Part shown: piece after piece, positions 1-5,376 of the stretch
Layout: each line of letters opens with the position of its first letter
How positions within the stretch are numbered: position 1 is the first letter of the stretch
Assembly: GCA_937965795.1 (NCBI GenBank)
Contig: CALCMD010000029.1
Coordinates: 1 to 5,376, forward strand
Reading direction: 5' to 3'
DNA from: an uncultured Lachnospiraceae bacterium
GTDB lineage: Bacteria; Bacillota; Clostridia; Lachnospirales; Lachnospiraceae
DNA length: 5,376 bases
The notes under the pieces: generated by a model
Databases searched by the model: none
The model's input: only the letters and a program-made list of their open reading frames with translations
Told to the model about the DNA's origin: nothing
Made by a program: the position numbers and the translations under genes

Positions 1-16
1 GAAATGCAACCGACTT

Positions 17-54
17 TGTTTAAGACGCAGGTTTCCTGTTTAAGACGCAAGTTT
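17..54 (+). promoter_or_regulatory. Tandem direct repeat, probable LytTR regulator binding site
   Basis: Two copies of TGTTTAAGACGCA followed by G or A and then GTTT lie at 17-34 and 37-54, matching at 17 of 18 positions. The period is 20 bp, about two helical turns, so both copies face the same side of the DNA. LytTR-domain regulators such as AgrA, ComE and VirR typically bind paired direct repeats of about 9 bp spaced roughly 21 bp start to start, and the GTTTAAG core resembles the AgrA half-site ACAGTTAAG. The pair ends just upstream of an extended -10 promoter and covers its -35 zone, and the first gene of the operon is itself a LytTR regulator. Autoregulation is therefore the natural inference. 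The repeats are seen directly; the protein that binds them is inferred. Confidence 0.75.
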
Positions 55-68
55 TTCCTGCGGTTTTA

Positions 69-77
69 TGTTATACT
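69..77 (+). promoter_or_regulatory. Extended -10 promoter element of the regulator operon
   Basis: TG at 69-70, one base, then TATACT at 72-77 makes an extended -10 element (TGnTATAAT type). At the usual 17-bp spacing the -35 position (49-54) reads AAGTTT, a poor match to TTGACA that lies inside the second direct repeat. A good -10 with no recognisable -35, overlapped by an activator-type repeat, fits a promoter that depends on the bound regulator. The transcription start would fall near 84-86, leaving a leader of about 25 nt. Confidence 0.6.
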
Positions 78-96
78 AATATTGGATTATTGTGCA

Positions 97-102
97 AAGG
101 AG
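97..102 (+). promoter_or_regulatory. Ribosome binding site of the response regulator
   Basis: AAGGAG ends 8 nt before the ATG at 111. This decides the start: the longer reading frame from a TTG at 90 would place this site inside the coding sequence and add seven residues (MCKGDGT) ahead of the canonical receiver-domain start MQIAIVDD. Confidence 0.85.
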
Positions 103-110
103 ATGGCACG

Positions 111-839
111 ATGCAGATTGCGATTGTGGATGACAGAGCAGAGGACAGAGAAGAACTGTCTGTCTGCCTGGAAAATTATATGAAAAAGCATCAGCTGGAC
201 TATACGCTGACAGAATTTGAGGACGGAGATAATTTTCTGAAAGCTGCCGCCCAGGTCAATTTTCAGCTTGTCTTTATGGACATCTATATGGAGAACATGG
301 ATGGAATAGAGGCCGCCAGAAGGCTGCGCCAGAAAAACAGGCTCTGTAAGATCGTTTTTCTGACCATTACAGAAGATTATGCCCGGATGGGGTACAGTCT
401 GTCCGCCAGCTATTATCTGTTGAAGCCGCTTTCGCTCCATCAGGCAGATTTTGAAGAAGCGATGGAGCTGTGCCAGCTAAAACCGCCCTATGAAGTGATG
501 ACACTTTCGGTTATGGCTGACCGTCAAAAGCTGGAACTTCCCACAGAGAAGATTCTATACATAGATTATCAAAACCGTATGACACGGATTCATACGGCGG
601 AACGCGTGATACCGGTAAGCGGAGGCTTTCAGGAGGTTACTGCCGCATTGCAGAAGGACAAGCGTTTTTTGCCCTGCTACCGGGGCGTTTTAATCAACAT
701 GGATTATATCAGCCAGGTTGACAGTCAGACCTTCCGTTTGATAAACGGGGAGGCACTTCCGATTGCTCTCCGCAATGGAAAACAGCTGCGGGAAACCTAC
801 CGTCAGTATGTTTTCTCTGGAATGGGGCGTATCGTATGA
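111..839 (+). CDS. LytTR-family response regulator (REC + LytTR DNA-binding domain)
   Basis: A cytoplasmic two-component response regulator of 242 residues, the usual length for the AgrA/LytR type. Residues 1 to about 120 are a receiver domain: the acidic pair is D7-D8 in IAIVDD, the likely phosphoacceptor is D57 in FMDIYMENMDG, the switch threonine is T85 in FLTIT, and K105 sits in LLKPL. Residues about 132-238 match a LytTR DNA-binding domain, with FLPCYRGVLINMDYI corresponding to the family's F-x-R-x-H-R-S-x-x-V-N-x-x-x-I stretch and LPIALRNGKQL to the C-terminal PIS-R segment. All receiver catalytic positions are intact, so it should be phosphorylatable. The partner kinase is almost certainly the GHKL kinase two genes downstream. 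Its probable targets are the tandem repeats at 17-54. It overlaps the next gene by 4 nt (ATGA), so translation is coupled. The start is fixed by AAGGAG at 97-102. The family is certain; the signal and regulon are unknown. Confidence 0.95.
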   Translation: MQIAIVDDRAEDREELSVCLENYMKKHQLDYTLTEFEDGDNFLKAAAQVNFQLVFMDIYMENMDGIEAARRLRQKNRLCKIVFLTITEDYARMGYSLSASYYLLKPLSLHQADFEEAMELCQLKPPYEVMTLSVMADRQKLELPTEKILYIDYQNRMTRIHTAERVIPVSGGFQEVTAALQKDKRFLPCYRGVLINMDYISQVDSQTFRLINGEALPIALRNGKQLRETYRQYVFSGMGRIV

Positions 840-2962
840 GAATGAAGGAAATACACAGGCGTATTCTGGGGGGCTGTCTGGCCTGCCTCCTCTGCTTCAC
901 CGGCAGTATCCCCGCATTTGCCGCTGGAACTGCAACCCCAGCCAACGCCGATGAAAGAAGGGAGAATCCGCCGGGTTTAGAAAACAAAGCTTCAGGGGCA
1001 CTGAATAGCGGAACCCCGGAAACACCGGAAGCATCGGAAGAAATACCCCTCGTCCTTGTCACGGAAATACAAAAGGAAGGCGAACTGCTCTCCCTGCCGG
1101 CCTTTACCCTGCCTCTTAGAACCACACCGTCTGATGATGACCTGGAGGAAATTTATCAGCTGGCCCTTCAGTATCAGACCGTTTGCGCCACTGTAACAGC
1201 CGGTGAAGAAATCCGGCAGGAAACATTTTCTGTCGCATGGGATTTTTCAGCCATTGACCAGACCACTCCGGGAGAATATGCCGCAGCAGGCCGGATTGAA
1301 CTGCCGGAGGGGTATGCCTTTGGTGAAGCTGTATTGCAGGAGCTGCAGATTCCCGTCCGGGTAGAAGAAATGACGCCTGCTGTCATTACCTCCATAGAGC
1401 AATGGTATCCTTATACAAATGCATTTGCGCTCCCACAGGGCAGCGAAATTGAAGCGCTGGAAGAATTATTCGCCGCCTCCCCGTATTATCTGGAATGCTA
1501 TGCGGAGAACGGAACCAGCTACACCGCTGTGGTGGAATGGGATTTTTCCGGTATTGATCTGAATACTGTGGGACTGTACCATGCAGCAGGAAGGCTGATC
1601 GCACCGGAAAATACCGTATTTGCGGATCGTGTCGATTTCCCTGAAATTACAATTCCTGTTTCTGTTCAGGCTCCGGATAGACCAGACATTAACTGTTTTC
1701 TGGCCGCCAGAGGAAACCTTTATTTTCCCTGGGTTGCACCGCCGGGAGAACAGGATAAGATCAGTGTATGGCTGTCCGAAAACAACGGTTCATGGAACCA
1801 GCTGGAAAATGGCATTTACGTGGGACGGGAAATGCTCTCGATTGCTACCCGTCTGCTGACGCCGGGCAGCGGTTACCGCCTTCAGGTTGATTATGACGGC
1901 GGACAGACCGGCATCCTGTCCTTTACCTACGCAGATGAAATTGTTCTTGAAGGGTATCATGAAGGCGACCGGGATGGAGGGGATGCAGGCGGAAATCCAC
2001 CCGACACCATCATTCAGCCGCCTCCTGAAGATACCGACGATCAGGATGATGGTTTTGCAGACAGGCCCTCCACAAAGCCTTTAAGATCGCCTGCAACAAA
2101 TGGCGGTGGGATAGATTCCAACGATTCTGAAAAAACACCACCGGTCAGCGGGGAAAATGATCCTGCGGATCACAAGCCTTCCGAGCCATCCCGGGATGGA
2201 AAGGATGATTCCATAGATATAGATAAAGACGATTTCCCATCGGAACAGGCAAACGGTGATACAGAGGAAGATACCGCTTTACAGCAGCCCCCTGAAGTGC
2301 GGACGATTGCCGGCGCTCCAGAGCTTACCGCTCCCAATCCTGCCTTGAAGCTTTCAGAAAACAGGAAAGATTCAGTGCAAAGCGCTATGACCGTTCCCCA
2401 GGAAGTCGCAGATTCCCAAAACTCTGCTTTTTCAGAGTTCTTCGATGAAACCACTGACCGGATTTCCGGCACACGCTTTCTGATGATGCTGCAAACAGGG
2501 GAGCAAAGAGCCGTCTTTTCCAAACAGGGAATCACCATCAGCATACCCAAAGATGCCTTGCCGGAGGGTATCCAAAACGAAGATCAGATTGAAGTCATCA
2601 TCCAAAAGGATACGGATGGCGGTTTTTCTTTTTCGTTTTCCATCAATGGAACTGTGCTCAACTCCCTGCCGGATGTTTCTGTCATGCTGCCCTATCCAAA
2701 TGCCCCGGCAGCCGGCACATTGTTCCTTTGTGATGAAAGCGGCGTGGAAATCCCCATGACCGGTTACGACGATACGGCGAAAGCCGCTTCCTTTCAGATC
2801 AGCCATACAGGGACTTACACCATTGTGGGAAAGGAAGATACCGCTTCCCTGGCACATGCTGCCGACACAGAGCACAGCCGGCCGCCCATATTCTTTTTCA
2901 TTCCGGTCTGTCTGGTTCTTCTGTCTGCCGGTGAATTTTTCCTAAGGAGGAGGCGAAAATAA
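836..2962 (+). CDS. Secreted, C-terminally membrane-anchored surface protein with two Big_4-like Ig repeats
   Basis: A predicted extracellular protein of 708 residues, not a family I can name as a whole. Residues 1-29 form a signal peptide (basic n-region, hydrophobic core CLACLLCF, AFA-A cleavage site). Two tandem repeats follow at about 97-178 and 195-278. Each carries WDFS-A/G-ID, then a G-x-Y-x-A-A-G-R turn, then IPV-R/S-V. The tryptophans W135 and W235 are 100 residues apart, and the pattern resembles the bacterial Ig-like Big_4 family (inference). Residues about 280-375 look like a further beta-sandwich. Residues about 375-530 are a low-complexity linker rich in Asp, Glu, Pro, Ser and Gly. 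Residues about 550-668 form a beta-rich domain beginning with QGITISIPKDALPEG, faintly ZU5-like. One transmembrane helix (about 685-703) ends in RRRRK, giving a cytoplasmic tail. No LPxTG sorting motif is present, so it is held in the membrane. It starts in the ATGA overlap with the regulator (a second Met lies at 842) and ends one base before the kinase, so it is probably a sensor partner or regulated output of the pair. Confidence 0.85.
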   Translation: MRMKEIHRRILGGCLACLLCFTGSIPAFAAGTATPANADERRENPPGLENKASGALNSGTPETPEASEEIPLVLVTEIQKEGELLSLPAFTLPLRTTPSDDDLEEIYQLALQYQTVCATVTAGEEIRQETFSVAWDFSAIDQTTPGEYAAAGRIELPEGYAFGEAVLQELQIPVRVEEMTPAVITSIEQWYPYTNAFALPQGSEIEALEELFAASPYYLECYAENGTSYTAVVEWDFSGIDLNTVGLYHAAGRLIAPENTVFADRVDFPEITIPVSVQAPDRPDINCFLAARGNLYFPWVAPPGEQDKISVWLSENNGSWNQLENGIYVGREMLSIATRLLTPGSGYRLQVDYDGGQTGILSFTYADEIVLEGYHEGDRDGGDAGGNPPDTIIQPPPEDTDDQDDGFADRPSTKPLRSPATNGGGIDSNDSEKTPPVSGENDPADHKPSEPSRDGKDDSIDIDKDDFPSEQANGDTEEDTALQQPPEVRTIAGAPELTAPNPALKLSENRKDSVQSAMTVPQEVADSQNSAFSEFFDETTDRISGTRFLMMLQTGEQRAVFSKQGITISIPKDALPEGIQNEDQIEVIIQKDTDGGFSFSFSINGTVLNSLPDVSVMLPYPNAPAAGTLFLCDESGVEIPMTGYDDTAKAASFQISHTGTYTIVGKEDTASLAHAADTEHSRPPIFFFIPVCLVLLSAGEFFLRRRRK
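2944..2953 (+). promoter_or_regulatory. Strong ribosome binding site of the histidine kinase, inside the upstream gene
   Basis: AAGGAGGAGG lies 10 nt before the ATG at 2964 and contains a full AAGGAGG complement to 16S rRNA. The same bases encode the arginine run (AGG AGG AGG CGA) of the surface protein's cytoplasmic tail. It supports 2964 as the kinase start. Confidence 0.85.
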
Positions 2963-2963
2963 G

Positions 2964-4865
2964 ATGGTATCTTCTGTGGTAAAAAAATATGCTGCCTTAT
3001 GTATGGTCTGCCTGTGCTCATCCCTGTTTTTTCTTGGCCTGTATCAGTTCAATAATAAATATAGCCAGAACACAATCCAAGCGGCAAATGGGATTCTGGC
3101 GCTTTCTGAGGAAGAACTTCAAAAGTCACCGGTGCGCTTTCTGGTATCCGGCTGGGCATTTTATCCTGACGCGCTTTTGACCCCGGAAGAAATACGGGAT
3201 GAAAGCCATTATATGCGCTACCTTTCCATCGGAGAGCAGACCAATTTTTCCAGTCCTGCAAGCCCTTCTCCCTATGGCTGCGGGACTTACCAGATGACAT
3301 TCTTTCTGCCGGAACGGAAGGAAGTGTATGCACTGGAAATCCCGGAAGTGTTTTCTGCTTACAACCTTTATCTGGATCAAGACCTGATCCTGCAAATGGG
3401 GGAACCTGCACATGGGACACCATTGGTTCAAAACCGCATGGTCACTTTTCATGGCGGAAAACCGGTCACACTCACCATAGCGGTCAGCAACTATGACCAC
3501 TTTTACGGAGGGATTGTTTATCCGCCTGCTTTCGGAACGATGCTGGCGGTCAATACAACCAGAGGAATCCGGTTTGCATTCTGCCTGTTTGGCTGTACCG
3601 TTACCTTTGTCTGTGCGCTGCTGTCCTTTTATTTCAGCCGCCGGATGAAACAGAAAAATACATTCCTGTTCGGACTGATCTGCCTTGCCATGTGCGGCCT
3701 GTCATCCTATCCTGTGCTTCATATGCTGGCTGCGGTTCCCGTATTCCCCTGGTACACGATTGAACTGTTCTGTATCTATCTGGTTACCTGGCTGATCGTA
3801 GTTCTGCAAAACCGGATATGCAGGCCGGGCTTCCTGCCTGCGGCCATCAGTAATGGGGTGGGCGCTGCCTTCCTGGTATATGCGTTTGTGTATGGCATGA
3901 TGGCTTCCCATCTCTCCCTTGGAGCGATTCGTTTCTTCTCTGCATCGGTCTTTTGTTATAAGGCGGCATCTGCACTCTATCTGCTTATCATCGCTGTGCT
4001 TGCCATTCACAGAGGAGAAAAACGGAGCAGGCCGATCTTCTATGCTGCGGCAGCCGCAACCTGCGCCTTTATATGGGATCGCCTTCTGCCGGTTTATGAG
4101 CCGGTTATCGGCGGTTGGTTTGTGGAATGGGGCAGCTTTTTCATAGCAGCCGCCATCGGTTATTCCCTCTGGCGCGATGTGGTAGAGGGGTATGGAAACA
4201 GCCTGATTTTTCAGGAAGAACGCAAGCAGGTCATCCGTCAGCTTTCTATGCAGACCGAATACAGCCGTCAGGTTTCTGAAGCAGCGGCAGAAAACAGAAG
4301 GCTGATCCACGACATCAAACACCATCTGCACACCATAGACCGCATGGCCTCTGAACGTGGGCAGACGGAGATCTGCTCCTTCCTGTTGCAGGTAGAGGAA
4401 CAGGTTGCGGCGTCATCGGGTCACTCCTATGTTGCGTTCTGTAAAAATCCCGTCGTAAATGCGCTGATTGAATACTACTACGGCATGGCGCAGATACAGG
4501 GGACAGAATTTCAGGTGCGGCTCGATCTTCCTGATCAGATGCCGCTTACCGATGTGGAACTGTGTACGGTGCTGGGCAATCTTTTGGACAATGCCGTTGA
4601 GGCGTGCAGCCGCCAAAAGCAAGGAGTGCGCCGCATTTTAGTTGCCGGCGAAACCAAAGGCAATATGTACTTTTTGAAGATCGAAAACACTTACGACGGG
4701 CTGGTCTTTCAGGAGGGAAAAACATTCCTCTCCCGAAAGGGCGCATCCGCTGATCACGGAATCGGGCTTTCCTCTGTCCGAAAAATCATTGAAGGCCATG
4801 GCGGTGATCTCGATCTTGTTCCCGGTGAGGAATCCTTTCTTGTTGGAGTTACAATACAGATGTAA
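2964..4865 (+). CDS. Polytopic sensor histidine kinase, 7TMR-DISM-like sensor with GHKL kinase domain
   Basis: A membrane sensor kinase of 633 residues. One N-terminal helix (about 9-27) leads into an extracellular domain (about 28-198) whose YGCGTYQMTFFLPE, ALEIPEVFSAYNLYLD and LTIAVSNYDHFYGG stretches match the jelly-roll domain found ahead of 7TMR-DISM regions, a fold related to carbohydrate-binding modules. Seven hydrophobic segments follow at roughly 200-222, 232-254, 260-283, 290-315, 322-350, 357-377 and 386-407. A helical, coiled-coil-like stretch (about 412-448) leads to the H-box, with H449 in LIHDIKHHLHTI as the likely phosphorylated residue. The ATP-binding domain has an N-box with N539, D542, N543 and E546 (GNLLDNAVEA) and a G-box around 597-602 (DHGIGL). 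This H-box and ATPase arrangement is the AgrC/CitA-like GHKL class, which pairs with LytTR regulators. All kinase motifs are intact. It is the last gene of the operon. The ligand is unknown; a sugar, glycan or peptide at the cell surface, perhaps presented by the surface protein encoded just upstream, is inference only. Confidence 0.93.
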   Translation: MVSSVVKKYAALCMVCLCSSLFFLGLYQFNNKYSQNTIQAANGILALSEEELQKSPVRFLVSGWAFYPDALLTPEEIRDESHYMRYLSIGEQTNFSSPASPSPYGCGTYQMTFFLPERKEVYALEIPEVFSAYNLYLDQDLILQMGEPAHGTPLVQNRMVTFHGGKPVTLTIAVSNYDHFYGGIVYPPAFGTMLAVNTTRGIRFAFCLFGCTVTFVCALLSFYFSRRMKQKNTFLFGLICLAMCGLSSYPVLHMLAAVPVFPWYTIELFCIYLVTWLIVVLQNRICRPGFLPAAISNGVGAAFLVYAFVYGMMASHLSLGAIRFFSASVFCYKAASALYLLIIAVLAIHRGEKRSRPIFYAAAAATCAFIWDRLLPVYEPVIGGWFVEWGSFFIAAAIGYSLWRDVVEGYGNSLIFQEERKQVIRQLSMQTEYSRQVSEAAAENRRLIHDIKHHLHTIDRMASERGQTEICSFLLQVEEQVAASSGHSYVAFCKNPVVNALIEYYYGMAQIQGTEFQVRLDLPDQMPLTDVELCTVLGNLLDNAVEACSRQKQGVRRILVAGETKGNMYFLKIENTYDGLVFQEGKTFLSRKGASADHGIGLSSVRKIIEGHGGDLDLVPGEESFLVGVTIQM

Positions 4866-4886
4866 AAACTGTTTTTTGAGGCGCAT

Positions 4887-5207
4887 TCAGATAACATAGA
4901 ATTCCTCCATTTCTGGAATTGCATACGATGAGAGGGCTGATAAAAACTGGTGCAATGTGTTTTCAACACCAAGATAATTCAGAAAGCGCTCCAGAAATGC
5001 AATCGTAGATTTCTTATACTTCCGATTTTTCAGGACAAAAACCGACAAAATGCCTCCTATAATCGCTTTCATTAGTCGCTCTTTGGCAGAACCAGCATTC
5101 ATCTGTTCCCTTGCCGTTGTTTCTATATCATCCATGCTTGGCTGCAATTTATTTGACGGATGGTTATGAACCAGCATGATTGCAGATCGGGTTGCGTTAC
5201 ATAGTTT
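4887..5207 (-). pseudogene. Truncated RadC/JAB-domain remnant
   Basis: Read on the minus strand, the frame opens after a TGA (5208-5210) with KLCNATRSAIMLVHNHPS and continues KLQPSMDDIETT. This is the core of the RadC/JAB (JAMM-like) family: HxHPS, ten residues, then D as the metal-binding set (H4, H6 and D17 counted from the ATG at 5175-5177). The N-terminal part of RadC that should precede it is missing, and the homology continues upstream of that ATG, which has no ribosome binding site. So this is a broken gene, not a short intact one. From about AREQMNAG (near 5090-5120) the protein no longer resembles RadC, lacking the usual LLGI-x-x-LDHIIVG ending. It carries an unrecognised lysine-rich, then hydrophobic, tail of about 65 residues ending at a TGA (4887-4889), suggesting fusion with a second fragment. 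The position after HPS is N where family members usually have G. It converges on the kinase gene 21 bp away. radC-like genes are common on integrative elements, so this may mark an old mobile-element edge. Confidence 0.65.
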
Positions 5208-5252
5208 TCACTTTCAAAAAATTAAAAAATTTATGTTTTTGAAAGCGACATC

Positions 5253-5281
5253 TTGCATATACTAGTAGTAGACAGTATACT
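5253..5281 (+). promoter_or_regulatory. Candidate promoter of the downstream gene
   Basis: TTGCAT at 5253-5258 and TATACT at 5276-5281 are separated by 17 bp, the ideal sigma-A spacing, with the -10 close to consensus and the -35 matching TTG only. TATACTA occurs twice, at 5258-5264 and 5276-5282, 18 bp apart, so a second, weaker start is possible. Expected transcription begins near 5288, giving a leader of about 55 nt. Confidence 0.55.
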
Positions 5282-5297
5282 AAGTACAACAAAGCAG

Positions 5298-5330
5298 TTT
5301 CGAAAAATAAAAAAACTTCAATTTTTGAAA
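5298..5330 (+). promoter_or_regulatory. Leader hairpin overlapping the ribosome binding site
   Basis: In the predicted leader RNA, TTTCGAAAAAT (5298-5308) can pair with ATTTTTGAAA (5321-5330) with one bulged G. An alternative small stem joins ACTTCAA (5315-5321) to TTGAAAGT (5325-5332), also with a bulge. Both involve the GAAAG part of the ribosome binding site. The stems are AT-rich and short, so any regulatory effect is speculative. Confidence 0.3.
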
Positions 5331-5338
5331 GTGGGTGA
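5327..5338 (+). promoter_or_regulatory. Ribosome binding site at the end of the right inverted-repeat arm
   Basis: GAAAGTGGGTGA resembles the long 16S-complementary string GAAAGGAGGTGA, differing at two central bases, and ends 4 nt before the ATG at 5343. Its first seven bases are the last seven of the right inverted-repeat arm, so the repeat supplies part of the translation signal. Confidence 0.5.
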
Positions 5339-5342
5339 CTAA

Positions 5343-5376
5343 ATGAAAACAATCACAAGAGCAAAATATCTCGATA
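5343..5376 (+). CDS. 5' end of a gene, probably an AAA/DUF4143-type ATPase (cut by window edge)
   Basis: Only 11 codons are present: MKTITRAKYLD. Many clostridial AAA_14/DUF4143 ATPases begin with M-K-x-I-x-R-x-x-Y-L-D/N followed shortly by a Walker A motif of the G-I/V-R-R-S/C-G-K-S type, so this family is the best guess. The Walker A region lies beyond the window, which keeps confidence modest. The start is supported by the GAAAGTGGGTGA ribosome binding site and by a TTGCAT-17-TATACT promoter upstream. These ATPases are frequent in gut Firmicutes; their physiological role is poorly defined. The gene runs away from the radC remnant, and the AT-rich repeat segment lies between them. Confidence 0.5.
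   Translation, partial: MKTITRAKYLD

Larger units (their letters stand above)
5209..5333. repeat. AT-rich segment bounded by perfect 12-bp inverted repeats
   Basis: CACTTTCAAAAA at 5209-5220 and TTTTTGAAAGTG at 5322-5333 are exact reverse complements enclosing 101 bp. A third, one-mismatch copy, TTTTTGAAAGCG, lies at 5236-5247 and can pair with the left copy around a 15-nt loop. The interior is extremely AT-rich and carries promoter-like elements directed at the gene at 5343. The left arm starts at the point where the radC remnant's frame hits a stop. No transposase and no clear target-site duplication are visible. It could be a small non-autonomous element, a recombination scar, or regulatory repeats belonging to the downstream ATPase gene. 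Confidence 0.6.

Noticed and set aside
17..54. Two direct repeats as the edge of a CRISPR array
   Set aside because: The repeats are nearly contiguous with no spacer, only two copies exist, and they sit over a promoter in front of a LytTR gene.
90..110. TTG start at 90 adding seven residues to the response regulator
   Set aside because: AAGGAG at 97-102 is correctly spaced for the ATG at 111, and MQIAIVDD is the normal beginning of a receiver domain.
866..880. Lipoprotein-type LGGC motif near the start of the surface protein
   Set aside because: The cysteine comes before the hydrophobic core rather than after it, and a normal AFA-A signal peptidase I site follows.
2432..2875. A 147-codon minus-strand open frame, and similarly one at 709-1125
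   Set aside because: Antisense to well-supported coding sequence, with no domain and no convincing ribosome binding site; treated as shadows.
2860..2962. Sortase (LPxTG-type) anchor at the C-terminus of the surface protein
   Set aside because: A hydrophobic helix and basic tail are present, but no LPxTG-like motif precedes them.
3702..4331. A 209-codon open frame on the minus strand
   Set aside because: It lies wholly inside the histidine kinase gene, has no recognisable domain, and is explained by codon bias of the real frame.
4864..4876. AAAAAC-T-GTTTTT as a bidirectional terminator
   Set aside because: The loop would be a single base and the stem is almost all A-T, so it would not form a stable terminator.
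4900..4920. AATTCC...GGAATT inverted repeat
   Set aside because: Six-base AT-rich arms with a 9-nt loop inside the remnant reading frame and no T-tract; likely chance.

Overview
The window looks like a chromosomal accessory region of a gut Clostridia member, most likely Lachnospiraceae or a relative. This is inferred from strong AAGGAGG-type ribosome binding sites, the LytTR plus GHKL signalling pair, the multi-domain surface protein, and the start of a DUF4143-type ATPase gene. No species-level marker is present.

Bases 1-4865 form one compact plus-strand operon. It opens with a control region at 17-77: two 18-nt direct repeats 20 bp apart, lying over the -35 zone of an extended -10 promoter. 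Three genes follow almost without gaps: a LytTR response regulator (111-839), a secreted and membrane-anchored surface protein with two Ig-like repeats (836-2962), and a polytopic sensor histidine kinase with a 7TMR-DISM-like sensor half and a GHKL kinase half (2964-4865). The first two genes overlap by 4 nt (ATGA). The last two are separated by one base, and the ribosome binding site for the kinase lies inside the end of the surface gene. The simplest reading is an autoregulated three-part surface signalling unit. The kinase would detect a ligand, possibly together with or through the surface protein, and phosphorylate the regulator, which would bind the repeats and raise expression of the whole set.

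Bases 4866-5376 are different in character. A minus-strand reading frame (4887-5207) begins mid-domain with a RadC/JAB-type HxHPS...D metal-site motif and then departs from RadC, so it is a truncated and possibly chimeric remnant convergent with the kinase gene. Its homology stops where a very AT-rich segment begins (26% G+C over 5201-5300, counted by hand, against about 60% for 1261-1360 and 50% for 4201-4300). That segment is bounded by perfect 12-bp inverted repeats (5209-5220 and 5322-5333), contains a promoter-like sequence, and ends at the ribosome binding site of a gene starting at 5343 and running off the window. The first 11 residues of that gene resemble the start of the AAA/DUF4143 ATPases common in Clostridia. 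This right-hand end looks like an insertion or recombination scar. No RNA gene, CRISPR array or insertion-sequence transposase was seen.
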